Assembly (NCBI RefSeq): GCF_014195585.1
Contig: NZ_JACICA010000001.1
Span: 62,001-126,000 of the forward strand
Direction of reading: 5' to 3'
Source: Alloprevotella rava
GTDB taxonomy: Bacteria > Bacteroidota > Bacteroidia > Bacteroidales > Bacteroidaceae
DNA: 64,000 nt
Position numbers and translations under genes: made by a program. Positions 17,859 to 24,978 of this stretch are shown here, piece after piece. How positions within the stretch are numbered: the first letter of the stretch is position 1; every line of letters begins with the position of its first letter. The notes under the pieces are model-generated. The model had not been told where the DNA came from. It ran no database searches and saw only the letters and a program-made list of their open reading frames with translations.

Positions 17859-18554
17859 ATGAAAAAAGGACTTTTATTTTCCTTGCTGTTGATGTGTGCC
17901 GTTTCAGTTCATGCCCAAACGGAGGATTGGAAGCAAATCCATATAGGGAATAGGGAGTTTCGTTCGGGGCGTTACGATGCTGCCGAGGTGGCTTATCGCA
18001 AGGCTTTGTTACAGTCGCCCAATAATGCGCGCGCCTATTTTAATCTTGGCGACACTTATATGGCTAAGAAAAATCCTGATGCAGCTATGCAACAATTCAA
18101 GTTGGCCACTCGCTACGAGAAGAATCCTTACATCAAGAGCATGGCTTTCCACAATATGGGCTATATCAATCAGCGGGCAGCCCTGACTGCGCCTGTCGAA
18201 CAGTGGCAACAATTTCTTCTGCAAGCCATAGACAACTACAAAGATGCTTTGCGTCAGAATCCCGATAACGAACAATCGCGCTACAACCTTGCTCTCTGCC
18301 AAAAGCAACTCAAGAAAAATAAGGGTTCGGACAATCAGAACAACAAAAAACAACAGGATAAAAACCAACAGCAGAAGCAACAGCAAAAACAGCAACAGAG
18401 TTCTCAAAACCAGCACTCTTCCAATCAGCAACAGCAGCAAAGCGACCAGCAAGTACAACAACTCCTCAACTTGGTCCGACAATCGGAAGAACAAGCTAAA
18501 GAGAAGGTGAACCAAGCCCAGCCAAAGCGCAAGAATAAGAGAAATAACTGGTAA
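17859..18554 (+). CDS. batC: BatC-like TPR protein with a Gln/Asn-rich tail
   Basis: The protein has 231 residues from the ATG that gives a signal peptide (MKKGLLFSLLLMCAVSVHAQ); a longer frame starts inside batB but lacks a signal. TPR motifs (ARAYFNLGDTYMAKKNPDAAMQQFKLA and neighbours) fill residues about 25-150. From about residue 155 to 205 the chain is almost only Gln, Lys, Asn and Ser (QQQKQQQKQQQSSQNQ). TPR proteins in this position are called BatC. It is the last gene of the cluster: the expected batD and batE do not follow, and about 590 non-coding bases lie downstream. Confidence 0.85.
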   Translation: MKKGLLFSLLLMCAVSVHAQTEDWKQIHIGNREFRSGRYDAAEVAYRKALLQSPNNARAYFNLGDTYMAKKNPDAAMQQFKLATRYEKNPYIKSMAFHNMGYINQRAALTAPVEQWQQFLLQAIDNYKDALRQNPDNEQSRYNLALCQKQLKKNKGSDNQNNKKQQDKNQQQKQQQKQQQSSQNQHSSNQQQQQSDQQVQQLLNLVRQSEEQAKEKVNQAQPKRKNKRNNW

Positions 18555-18855
18555 ACAAAAAGCGACGATATGGTGGAATTTTCCGACTTGCTCTCTTGAT
18601 TTTAAATTATCCTTTTTCTTGAATGATCCTTGAGCTGGATTTGTTTGTTTTATTTGATAAACCTATTTCCTGTTCTAGAGAAAACTATCAGAAAGAAGCA
18701 GAGGAAAGTGATGGATGTGGGCAAAATTGTATGACTTTTTTTGCAGCGTATCCCAATTTTATGGAGACAAAATCAAAAGATGTGTAGAAATTGTGCATTT
18801 TGCGCATGCTTTTGCGTTTAGGAATTTCTATTTTTCTTTATTCTGTCCGAGGATA
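18555..18855. other. Non-coding stretch after batC
   Basis: About 300 AT-rich bases with no supportable ORF or batD remnant that I can recognise. It leads into the CAATAAGG array at 18856. Confidence 0.5.
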
Positions 18856-18927
18856 CAATAAGGATATCCGCCGACTTCCTTATTGCGTTTGGAAATACCC
18901 TTATTGTATTTTTCGATACCCCTTGCG
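18856..18927. repeat. 21-bp CAATAAGG module array, copy B
   Basis: CAATAAGG lies at 18856, CCTTATTG at 18878 and 18899 (21 bases apart), and a degenerate CCTTGCG at about 18921. This copy lacks the CAGCTGAC linker and the upstream GTTGTCAC module. It lies between the convergent ends of batC and the lipid kinase gene. Confidence 0.8.
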
Positions 18928-19049
18928 AATCTGTGAAAATCCCTATTTTATTGCTACTTTAATCTTGCCTCTTATTTCATCTGTTGGCAGCTATCTTGGC
19001 TTTTAAGCTTTTCTTGAGATAGTAGAATAAGAAATGTGTTTACAAAATA

Positions 19050-19093
19050 AATGAAAGGCCACGAGGAAATAGATTGATTCCTTCGTGGCCTTT
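19050..19093 (-). terminator. Terminator of the lipid kinase gene
   Basis: AAAGGCCACGAGGAA pairs with TTCCTTCGTGGCCTTT, and the minus-strand read-out continues into CATTTATTTTG. It lies about 50 bases past the kinase stop and could also stop transcripts from the bat side. Confidence 0.75.
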
Positions 19094-19142
19094 AGTGAGG
19101 AAAGTGTTCTCTCTTTTCTTTGTATAAACAAACGAAAGAAAC

Positions 19143-20192
19143 TTATAACTTTTTGAGTTTGTTGAGAATGTTTCGGTTGAGACGCTTGATGCCCACTCGT
19201 TGTTTCCTCAAGGCTCTTTGTTGCCATATCCACCATTCGTCTACATCTTCCATAAGCAGTTGGAAAAGATTTTTCTTCGGAGTATGCGCTTCGGGGTTTA
19301 CGATGATGTTGAACTGCTGAGGAACGAGTTTTACGTCGATAGTATTACTTATTGACAGGGGATCTCCGTCGCAGTGGGCAGCACCTTCCGAGGAGCGCGA
19401 AATACGAATTTGAGATGATTGGAACATCTTGATATGGCTGTTCTTTAGCAAACTCTTGTTGAAGAGTTGAACGGCTATTTGTGGAGCTTCGAGTGCGCTA
19501 AACGGTTCAATGATAATGACGTCCATCAAACCATCTTTCATAGATGCTTGTGGAGCTATGTAAGCATTGTTTCCATATTGGGACGCATTGGCGCAAGCTA
19601 TGAGGAATGCTTGATATTTTTTTGGCTGATTGTCGGAAGAAGTAGAGGAGAGATCCTCAATCGTGTATATTTCGGGCTTATAGCTTAGGCTTTCTTTTAA
19701 TACATTCTCTATATATGTAATTGGGCCTCGACGACCACTTTCAGCAAAGCGTTTGCTGATGACCGCATCGAAACCAACGCCACAGGTGCAGAAGAAAGGA
19801 TGATTGTTGATGAGGCCATAATCAAGGCAATGCACTACATTTTTATTGATGATCTTGATGGCATTTACAGGATTCATAGGTATTTGCAGGTGGCGCGCAA
19901 GTCCATTGCCTGAGCCACAAGGAATGATGCCCAGCGCAGATGATGTACCAACAATCGAGCGGGCCACTTCGTTGATTGTGCCATCTCCCCCCACAGCTAC
20001 AATAGCTTCTATGCCAGCTTCTGCCGCAGCTTTTGCAAGTTCGGCTGCATGGCCTGCATATTCTGTCTTTTTTATTTCGTAATTGAAAGTACTTGTGTCC
20101 GTGTACTTTTCGATGGCTTGAATGATATTGGCTTTCTTTCCGTTTCCCGAAATGGGATTGATAATGTATAGGAGTCTCTTTTTACTCATCAT
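19143..20192 (-). CDS. Diacylglycerol kinase-family lipid kinase
   Basis: This 349-residue YegS/BmrU/DagK-type lipid kinase begins with LLYIINPISGNGKK (nucleotide-binding start), then AIVAVGGDGTINEVAR with the GGDGT signature, and IIPCGSGNGLARHL. The C-terminal beta-sandwich includes the AHCDGDPLSI segment typical of the family. It is cytoplasmic or membrane-peripheral. Members phosphorylate diacylglycerol, sphingoid bases, ceramide or related lipids; the sequence alone does not tell which. It is divergent from a serine palmitoyltransferase gene across about 190 bases, so a sphingolipid substrate is plausible. Two adjacent ATGs can start it. Confidence 0.88.
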   Translation of the reverse strand: MMSKKRLLYIINPISGNGKKANIIQAIEKYTDTSTFNYEIKKTEYAGHAAELAKAAAEAGIEAIVAVGGDGTINEVARSIVGTSSALGIIPCGSGNGLARHLQIPMNPVNAIKIINKNVVHCLDYGLINNHPFFCTCGVGFDAVISKRFAESGRRGPITYIENVLKESLSYKPEIYTIEDLSSTSSDNQPKKYQAFLIACANASQYGNNAYIAPQASMKDGLMDVIIIEPFSALEAPQIAVQLFNKSLLKNSHIKMFQSSQIRISRSSEGAAHCDGDPLSISNTIDVKLVPQQFNIIVNPEAHTPKKNLFQLLMEDVDEWWIWQQRALRKQRVGIKRLNRNILNKLKKL

Positions 20193-20210
20193 GTTTTTTT
20201 ATTCGTGGCG

Positions 20211-20218
20211 CGAAGATA
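20211..20218 (-). promoter_or_regulatory. -7 box (TATCTTCG) for the lipid kinase
   Basis: On the minus strand TATCTTCG is one mismatch from TAnnTTTG, about 18 bases upstream of the first ATG. The -33 element is not clear. Confidence 0.45.
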
Positions 20219-20333
20219 GAAATAATATGTGGAAAAAGAAAGATAGTCAAAACCTTAACTTTGGGGGGCGAAAAGAGATTGCCCAAAAATCAAAAAAATG
20301 TGTCGTTGTCCCACCTATTAGAGATTAAATTCA

Positions 20334-20341
20334 TATCTTTG
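20334..20341 (+). promoter_or_regulatory. -7 box (TATCTTTG) for spt
   Basis: This exact match to TAnnTTTG lies about 43 bases upstream of the chosen spt ATG. It lies inside the longer open frame, which argues against the upstream start. Confidence 0.55.
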
Positions 20342-20383
20342 CGCCCGAAATTATCAAAAAGTAAAAATACACAAATAATTGAT

Positions 20384-21571
20384 ATGAGTATTTTAGACGA
20401 GAGATTAGCCAAGTATACTTTGCCTCAAGAGTGTATGGAAAAGGGGATCTATCCTTATTTCCGAGAGATTGAGGGCAAGCAGGGTACTGAAGTCGAGATG
20501 GGCGGACATAAAGTCTTGATGTTTGGCTCTAATGCATATACAGGTCTTACTGGCGATGATCGTGTGATAGAAGCAGGCGTAGAGGCTATGCGTAAGTATG
20601 GTTCTGGTTGCGCTGGTTCCCGTTTTCTGAATGGGACATTAGATATTCACGTTCAGCTGGAAAAGGAACTTGCTGAATATGTTGGTAAAGATGAGGCTCT
20701 GTGCTTTGCTACAGGTTTTACGGTTAACTCTGGTGTTATTCCTCAGTTGGTAGGGCGTGAAGACTATATCATTTGTGATGATAGAGACCATGCTTCAATC
20801 GTTGATGGTCGCCGTTTGAGTTTTGCAACTTGCTTGAAGTATAAACACAATGATATGGAAGACTTGGAGCGCCAGTTACAGAAGTGCTCACCCAAGTCTG
20901 TGAAACTCATTGTTGTGGATGGTGTGTTCTCTATGGAAGGCGACTTGTGTAATCTTCCTGAAATTGTGAAACTCAAGCACAAGTACGATGCTACTATATT
21001 GGTAGATGAGGCTCATGGCTTGGGGGTCTTTGGTCGTGATGGGCGCGGTGTATGTGATTACTTTGGCTTGACGGATGAAGTGGATCTAATTATGGGAACT
21101 TTCAGTAAGTCGCTCGCTAGCATCGGTGGCTTTATTGCTGCTAACAAGACGATCATTAACTGGCTGCGTCACAATGCTCGTACCTATATCTTTAGCGCTT
21201 CTGCCACTCCTGCTGCAACAGCTTGTGCACGTGAGGCCATTCGCATTCTTAAAAATGAGCCAGAGCGTTTGGCACACCTTTGGGAGGTGACAAACTATGC
21301 GCTGAAGCGTTTCCGAGAGGAAGGTTTTGAGATTGGCGATACGCAGTCTCCAATTATTCCTCTCTACGTGCGCGATGTAGAAAAAACCTTCATGGTTACA
21401 GCTAAGGCTTTTGAAGAAGGTGTTTTCATAAACCCCGTGATTCCTCCAGCTTGTGCTCCGCAAGATACTCTCGTACGCTTTGCTTTGATGGCGAATCATA
21501 CAATAGAGGAAGTAGAACGTGGTGTGCAAATTTTGGCGAAGGTGTTCAAAGAACTTGATGTTATCAAATAG
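20384..21571 (+). CDS. spt: Serine palmitoyltransferase
   Basis: This pyridoxal-phosphate enzyme condenses serine with palmitoyl-CoA to 3-ketodihydrosphingosine, the first step of Bacteroides sphingolipid synthesis. The protein is about 395 residues from the ATG giving MSILDERLAKYTLPQ. That start aligns with known Bacteroides Spt N termini from memory, whereas the longer frame reads through a promoter. FGSNAYTGLTGDDRVIEAG, GSGCAGSRFLNGTLD, VDEAHGLGVFGRDGRG, and the PLP-lysine region GTFSKSLASIGG are all present. The high overall similarity to Bacteroides Spt separates it from BioF and Kbl of the same fold. A terminator follows. Confidence 0.92.
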   Translation: MSILDERLAKYTLPQECMEKGIYPYFREIEGKQGTEVEMGGHKVLMFGSNAYTGLTGDDRVIEAGVEAMRKYGSGCAGSRFLNGTLDIHVQLEKELAEYVGKDEALCFATGFTVNSGVIPQLVGREDYIICDDRDHASIVDGRRLSFATCLKYKHNDMEDLERQLQKCSPKSVKLIVVDGVFSMEGDLCNLPEIVKLKHKYDATILVDEAHGLGVFGRDGRGVCDYFGLTDEVDLIMGTFSKSLASIGGFIAANKTIINWLRHNARTYIFSASATPAATACAREAIRILKNEPERLAHLWEVTNYALKRFREEGFEIGDTQSPIIPLYVRDVEKTFMVTAKAFEEGVFINPVIPPACAPQDTLVRFALMANHTIEEVERGVQILAKVFKELDVIK

Positions 21572-21598
21572 TCCCCAATAAACTATTTGGATATAAAT

Positions 21599-21640
21599 AA
21601 AAGAGAGGTACGGATTGATTCCGCGCCTCTCTCTTTATTC
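21599..21640 (+). terminator. Terminator after spt
   Basis: AAGAGAGGTACGGA pairs with TCCGCGCCTCTCTC, followed by TTTATTCTGTTT. Confidence 0.75.
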
Positions 21641-21660
21641 TGTTTGTCCAGCAATGCCGC

Positions 21661-22233
21661 TTAATAGAAAGCTAATCCTATCATGCCGCAGATAAGTAGG
21701 ATGAGAATAGGATTTGTTTTTTTGAATCTAGTGAAAAAGAAAGTTGCAGCAAAAATAATAATGCTCAAACCAAAGAGATAGGGATTATTGGACGGAGAAC
21801 CGAAATTGTCTGGTGTCATCAAAAGGAGTGCTGCTGCGGCAATAAGCCCAACAATGGTGGGGCGAAGAGTCTTGAACACATCTTTTACTTCCCGCGAGTC
21901 TTTATGGGAAATTAAGTATTTGCTGACACAGATCATAAGGATAAATGCAAGCCACATCACGGCAATAGAACACATTACAGCACTACAAACTGCTGCCCAA
22001 TGTGGATAGCCAGCGTTGATAACGGCAGTGTAGCCTACATACGTAGCGGCATTGATTCCAATAGGGCCTGGTGTGCTTTGACTAATAGCAACAATATCTG
22101 TGAACTCAGCATTGGTCAGCCAATGGTTTTTGACGACTGTTTCATTCTGAATAAGAGACAACATGGCATAGCCACCGCCAAAGTTGAAAATGCCTATCTT
22201 GGTGAAGACATAAAAGAGTTTTAGAAATATCAT
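21661..22233 (-). CDS. chrA: Chromate transporter family protein, half-size (second of pair)
   Basis: This 190-residue membrane protein contains one CHR domain: FFVFTKIG-like start, GGGYAMLSLIQ, and the signature ISQSTPGPIGINAATYVGY. Five to six hydrophobic helices follow. Short CHR proteins usually occur as adjacent pairs that make an antiparallel heterodimer. The ATG overlaps the stop of the preceding gene (ATGA), which fits that. Family members export chromate, but many are uncharacterised and the substrate here is unproven. Confidence 0.9.
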   Translation of the reverse strand: MIFLKLFYVFTKIGIFNFGGGYAMLSLIQNETVVKNHWLTNAEFTDIVAISQSTPGPIGINAATYVGYTAVINAGYPHWAAVCSAVMCSIAVMWLAFILMICVSKYLISHKDSREVKDVFKTLRPTIVGLIAAAALLLMTPDNFGSPSNNPYLFGLSIIIFAATFFFTRFKKTNPILILLICGMIGLAFY

Positions 22234-22775
22234 GGCTTCTGTTCTTTACGTTTATTGTATTGTCCCCAAAGATAACCGCCAATGCCAGCAGCTAAAATAA
22301 TCCAAATGGGGGAGACGCCCAATAGCCAAATGAGTAGGCAACTTACAAGTGGTATCCATGATGTGCTCCATGTTATGTCCGCTGTTTTTGCCATCTTAAA
22401 GCAAGGAGCGGCAATCAGCGCAACTACAGCAGGACGCACACCACAGAAAAATTTATTTACATATATGTTGTCCTTGAAGTTTTGAAAGAATATAGCTATC
22501 AAAGTAATGGTGATGATAGATGGAAGGGCAATACCCATGGCTCCAACAATACCGCCCCAACCACCTTTTAGTTTATACCCGATATGACTGGCCATGTCTA
22601 TGCTGAAGATTCCAGGAGTAGTTTGGGCTACTACCATAATATCCATAAACTCTTGCTTATTCATCCAGTGATGTCTATCGACAAATTCTTGCTCCATTAT
22701 TGGAATCATGGCATAACCTCCACCCAAAGTGAAAGCTCCTATCTTACTGCATGACAGAAAAAACTTTAACAACAT
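22230..22775 (-). CDS. chrA: Chromate transporter family protein, half-size (first of pair)
   Basis: This 181-residue partner of the downstream CHR gene has LSCSKIGAFTLGGGYAMIPIMEQE and the signature VAQTTPGIFSIDMASHIGY. The pair shows clear internal similarity, with GGGYAM and (S/T)TPG in the same positions, so they arose by duplication. It is transcribed first. A minus-strand TAACTTTG box lies 24 bases upstream. Confidence 0.9.
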   Translation of the reverse strand: MLLKFFLSCSKIGAFTLGGGYAMIPIMEQEFVDRHHWMNKQEFMDIMVVAQTTPGIFSIDMASHIGYKLKGGWGGIVGAMGIALPSIITITLIAIFFQNFKDNIYVNKFFCGVRPAVVALIAAPCFKMAKTADITWSTSWIPLVSCLLIWLLGVSPIWIILAAGIGGYLWGQYNKRKEQKP

Positions 22776-22798
22776 CTCGATACTTTTAATTCTGCTTG

Positions 22799-22806
22799 CA
22801 AAGTTA
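22799..22806 (-). promoter_or_regulatory. -7 box (TAACTTTG) for the chromate transporter pair
   Basis: On the minus strand TAACTTTG matches the consensus upstream of the first ATG. The -33 element is weak (TTTC at 22 bases). Confidence 0.5.
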
Positions 22807-23110
22807 CATCTTTTGAATGGAGTTAATAGAAACTTTATCTTTTCTTAGGTAAAGATTCCAAGGGTAAAGTTTAAACATTGGTGCATTTTAAATAAATATT
22901 TAACTGATCGAGCGAGATTTTACATATGATATCTAATACATATAATATAATAGGAGTAGGAGAGTTTAGCTGCGGGATTGTCTTTTGGTTTGTTCTTCCT
23001 GTTAGCTTGTCCGTTTCCTATATTTTGCGGAAAACTGCTTTGTATACGTTTCAAATACGACAAAATTGGAAAAACATTTCACATTTTGCATGTTTTTTTT
23101 GTGAGAGTTC
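22807..23110. other. Non-coding stretch upstream of the tRNA cluster
   Basis: This AT-rich stretch has only short overlapping ORFs that lack conserved character. I see no repeat array or hairpin of note. Confidence 0.4.
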
Positions 23111-23140
23111 TTGCAGGTTTGAGAAATTGTTGTAACTTTG
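23111..23140 (+). promoter_or_regulatory. Promoter of the tRNA-Gly/Leu/Leu/Gly cluster
   Basis: A -33 TTG, then 19 bases, then TAACTTTG. The box lies about 42 bases upstream of the first tRNA. Confidence 0.7.
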
Positions 23141-23181
23141 CATCGCATTTAAGAGAAATGCCTGCTGAAAAGCAGATGTAT

Positions 23182-23254
23182 GCGGCAATAGCTCAGTTGG
23201 TAGAGCGCAACCTTGCCAAGGTTGAGGTCGCGGGTCCGAGCCCCGTTTGCCGCT
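23182..23254 (+). tRNA. tRNA-Gly (anticodon GCC), copy 1
   Basis: This is a complete cloverleaf: acceptor GCGGCAA/TTGCCGC, anticodon stem CAACC/GGTTG around loop TTGCCAA, and T loop TCCGAGC. The 3' CCA is not encoded. Identical to the copy at 23511. Confidence 0.95.
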
Positions 23255-23280
23255 CACTTTTTGAACAGATGATCTGCTAT

Positions 23281-23363
23281 GCCCAGGTGGCGGAATGGTA
23301 GACGCGCTAGTTTCAGGTACTAGTGACAGCAATGTTGTGCAGGTTCGAGTCCTGTTCTGGGCA
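23281..23363 (+). tRNA. tRNA-Leu (anticodon CAG)
   Basis: This class II tRNA has a long variable arm. Acceptor GCCCAGG/TCTGGGC; anticodon stem CTAGT/ACTAG around TTCAGGT. The 3' CCA is not encoded. Confidence 0.93.
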
Positions 23364-23394
23364 CTACCCATGTTGATCATCAGAGAATCTATTT

Positions 23395-23477
23395 GGAGAG
23401 GTGGCGGAATTGGTAGACGCGCTACTTTGAGGGGGTAGTGACATTATGTTGTGGGAGTTCGAGTCTCCTCCTCTTCA
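23395..23477 (+). tRNA. tRNA-Leu (anticodon GAG)
   Basis: This class II tRNA has acceptor GGAGAGG/CCTCTTC with one G-U pair and anticodon stem CTACT/GGTAG around TTGAGGG. The 3' CCA is not encoded. Confidence 0.92.
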
Positions 23478-23510
23478 CTAGATGCTTTCAGTTTCAGTAC
23501 TGAAAGTTTT

Positions 23511-23583
23511 GCGGCAATAGCTCAGTTGGTAGAGCGCAACCTTGCCAAGGTTGAGGTCGCGGGTCCGAGCCCCGTTTGCCGCT
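23511..23583 (+). tRNA. tRNA-Gly (anticodon GCC), copy 2
   Basis: Identical over its whole length to the first tRNA of the cluster, so a recent duplication or gene conversion is likely. Confidence 0.95.
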
Positions 23584-23590
23584 CAAGTTT

Positions 23591-23642
23591 CTATTATAAC
23601 TTACATGGGTAAAGCCAAGTTTGTTATGATAGATTTTTTTTT
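23591..23642 (+). terminator. Terminator of the tRNA cluster
   Basis: CTATTATAACTT pairs imperfectly with AAGTTTGTTATGATAG and is followed by a run of eight or more T. Confidence 0.6.
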
Positions 23643-23676
23643 ACATATTAGACAGCTCTGCTTATAACCGAAAAAA

Positions 23677-24321
23677 ATGAACATTTACGCAAGGTTTTTC
23701 GATCAAGATATTCTTGTACATTCCGTTGAAGAAGTAATAGATTTTCTTCAGAATATCCCCGATCTTATAATATCTCAAGATTTGGTGGATGACATTTATC
23801 GCTATGTAGAAAGCGATATGCCGTATCCAAAACGTTATAAGATTCGTCCGCGCGTTTATTTCATCTTAATAAAGACAACGGCTGAAACGATGGACGAATT
23901 TAAATCTAATCGCAAGCAACAGGTGATTCCTGCACCTATTCAGGCAGAGGTGCTGAATCGTAAGGATTATAAAGTTTCACTCTTGACTGCTCAGAAATTT
24001 GGTTGGTATCATTGCTCCCTTACTTTTAAACGTGTAACCTTGATTCCTGGAACTAATAAATTTCAGTATCAAGATACTCCTTTTGAGGCTTTTATTAAGG
24101 CTAATAATGGTCAAGAATGTTACAGCAGAATGATGGAATATCTAAAGGGACGCCAAGATATTGATATGCGTAGCCAGTTTCCCTCGGCCAAAGGTTCTAG
24201 TTTCCAATTTGAATTCGTAGGTGAGAATTTAGTTGAAGATTCTCCAGAGGCAGTATTGAATGAAGAGCCGGTATCGACTGAGATTTCTGCGATATCTGAA
24301 ACAGAAGCAGAGGATGCGTAA
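23677..24321 (+). CDS. Conserved protein of unknown function between tRNA genes
   Basis: This 214-residue soluble protein has no signal peptide, membrane segment or recognised motif. The first 170 residues look folded (e.g. RYKIRPRVYFILIKTTAETM, KFGWYHCSLTFKRVTLIPG). The last 35 are acidic and Ser/Glu-rich, likely disordered. It lies between the tRNA-Gly/Leu cluster and tRNA-Arg on the same strand, with terminators before and after. No promoter box is obvious, so its expression signal is unclear. I recognise no family. Confidence 0.75.
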   Translation: MNIYARFFDQDILVHSVEEVIDFLQNIPDLIISQDLVDDIYRYVESDMPYPKRYKIRPRVYFILIKTTAETMDEFKSNRKQQVIPAPIQAEVLNRKDYKVSLLTAQKFGWYHCSLTFKRVTLIPGTNKFQYQDTPFEAFIKANNGQECYSRMMEYLKGRQDIDMRSQFPSAKGSSFQFEFVGENLVEDSPEAVLNEEPVSTEISAISETEAEDA

Positions 24322-24335
24322 ATTTGCAGAATCAT

Positions 24336-24366
24336 TTTGTAGGCAACGATAAAATTATTATTTTTG
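24336..24366 (+). promoter_or_regulatory. Promoter of tRNA-Arg
   Basis: TTTG, 19 bases, TATTTTTG: both elements match the consensus, 12 bases upstream of the tRNA. Confidence 0.8.
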
Positions 24367-24377
24367 TACTCGCTAAT

Positions 24378-24452
24378 GGTTCCGTAGCTCAGTTGGATTA
24401 GAGCAACGCTCTTCTAAAGCGTGGGTCATGGGTTCGAATCCCGTCGGAATCA
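24378..24452 (+). tRNA. tRNA-Arg (anticodon TCT)
   Basis: Acceptor GGTTCCG/CGGAATC and anticodon stem ACGCT/AGCGT around CTTCTAA are complete. The 3' CCA is not encoded. Confidence 0.94.
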
Positions 24453-24453
24453 C

Positions 24454-24493
24454 AAAATAGGATATCTAAAAATAGATATCCTATTTTTGTTTT
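24454..24493 (+). terminator. Terminator after tRNA-Arg
   Basis: AAAATAGGATATCTA pairs with TAGATATCCTATTTT and is followed by TGTTTT. Confidence 0.85.
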
Positions 24494-24913
24494 CATACCT
24501 TGTGAAAGTGATTAATATTAAAATGTATTTGTGGGTATATACTTGTATTGTAATAAATGACGAAGAATTCAATTTCTGACTAGGATTAAGTTATAAATCA
24601 GAATTTTTTATCGATCAAACTAATAAAAGCATGGAAAAGGTAATGCTTTTATTTACGATGCTCTGCTTGATAGAGCCAAGTATAGTTTTCGAGATAAGAG
24701 AGGTCGCGCTACAAGTTTATATTAACACTGTATCAAAAGTGCCAGAGTATATCATAAGACGAATGGCTGTAGGGGACTTAATCGCAGTAGTGGAAAGATT
24801 ATATTCGCGTCGCTAGAAAAGGTAAAGCATATGGGGTGTAGGCCTTGTGGAGTTTGCTATTAGCCTCATTTCTTGGAATCAGTTTAAGGTAGATGGGTAT
24901 GATATACTGTTAA
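24494..24913. other. Non-coding stretch between tRNA-Arg and rpsA
   Basis: This AT-rich gap holds a 61-codon open frame at 24631-24816 with a hydrophobic N terminus but no promoter box, conserved motif or coding bias I can support. I leave it unannotated as a gene. Confidence 0.4.
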
Positions 24914-24951
24914 ATAAAAAAGTAGGTGTGTCTTCCTAGGCACACCTACTT
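24914..24951 (-). terminator. Terminator of rpsA
   Basis: AAGTAGGTGTG pairs with CACACCTACTT. On the minus strand the stem is followed by TTTTTATTTAAC. Confidence 0.85.
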
Positions 24952-24978
24952 AATAGAGATTTTATATAGTGGAGGTTT

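Noticed and set aside
24631-24816. A 61-codon gene between tRNA-Arg and rpsA
   Set aside because: No promoter box, homology or second line of support; chance length in AT-rich sequence.
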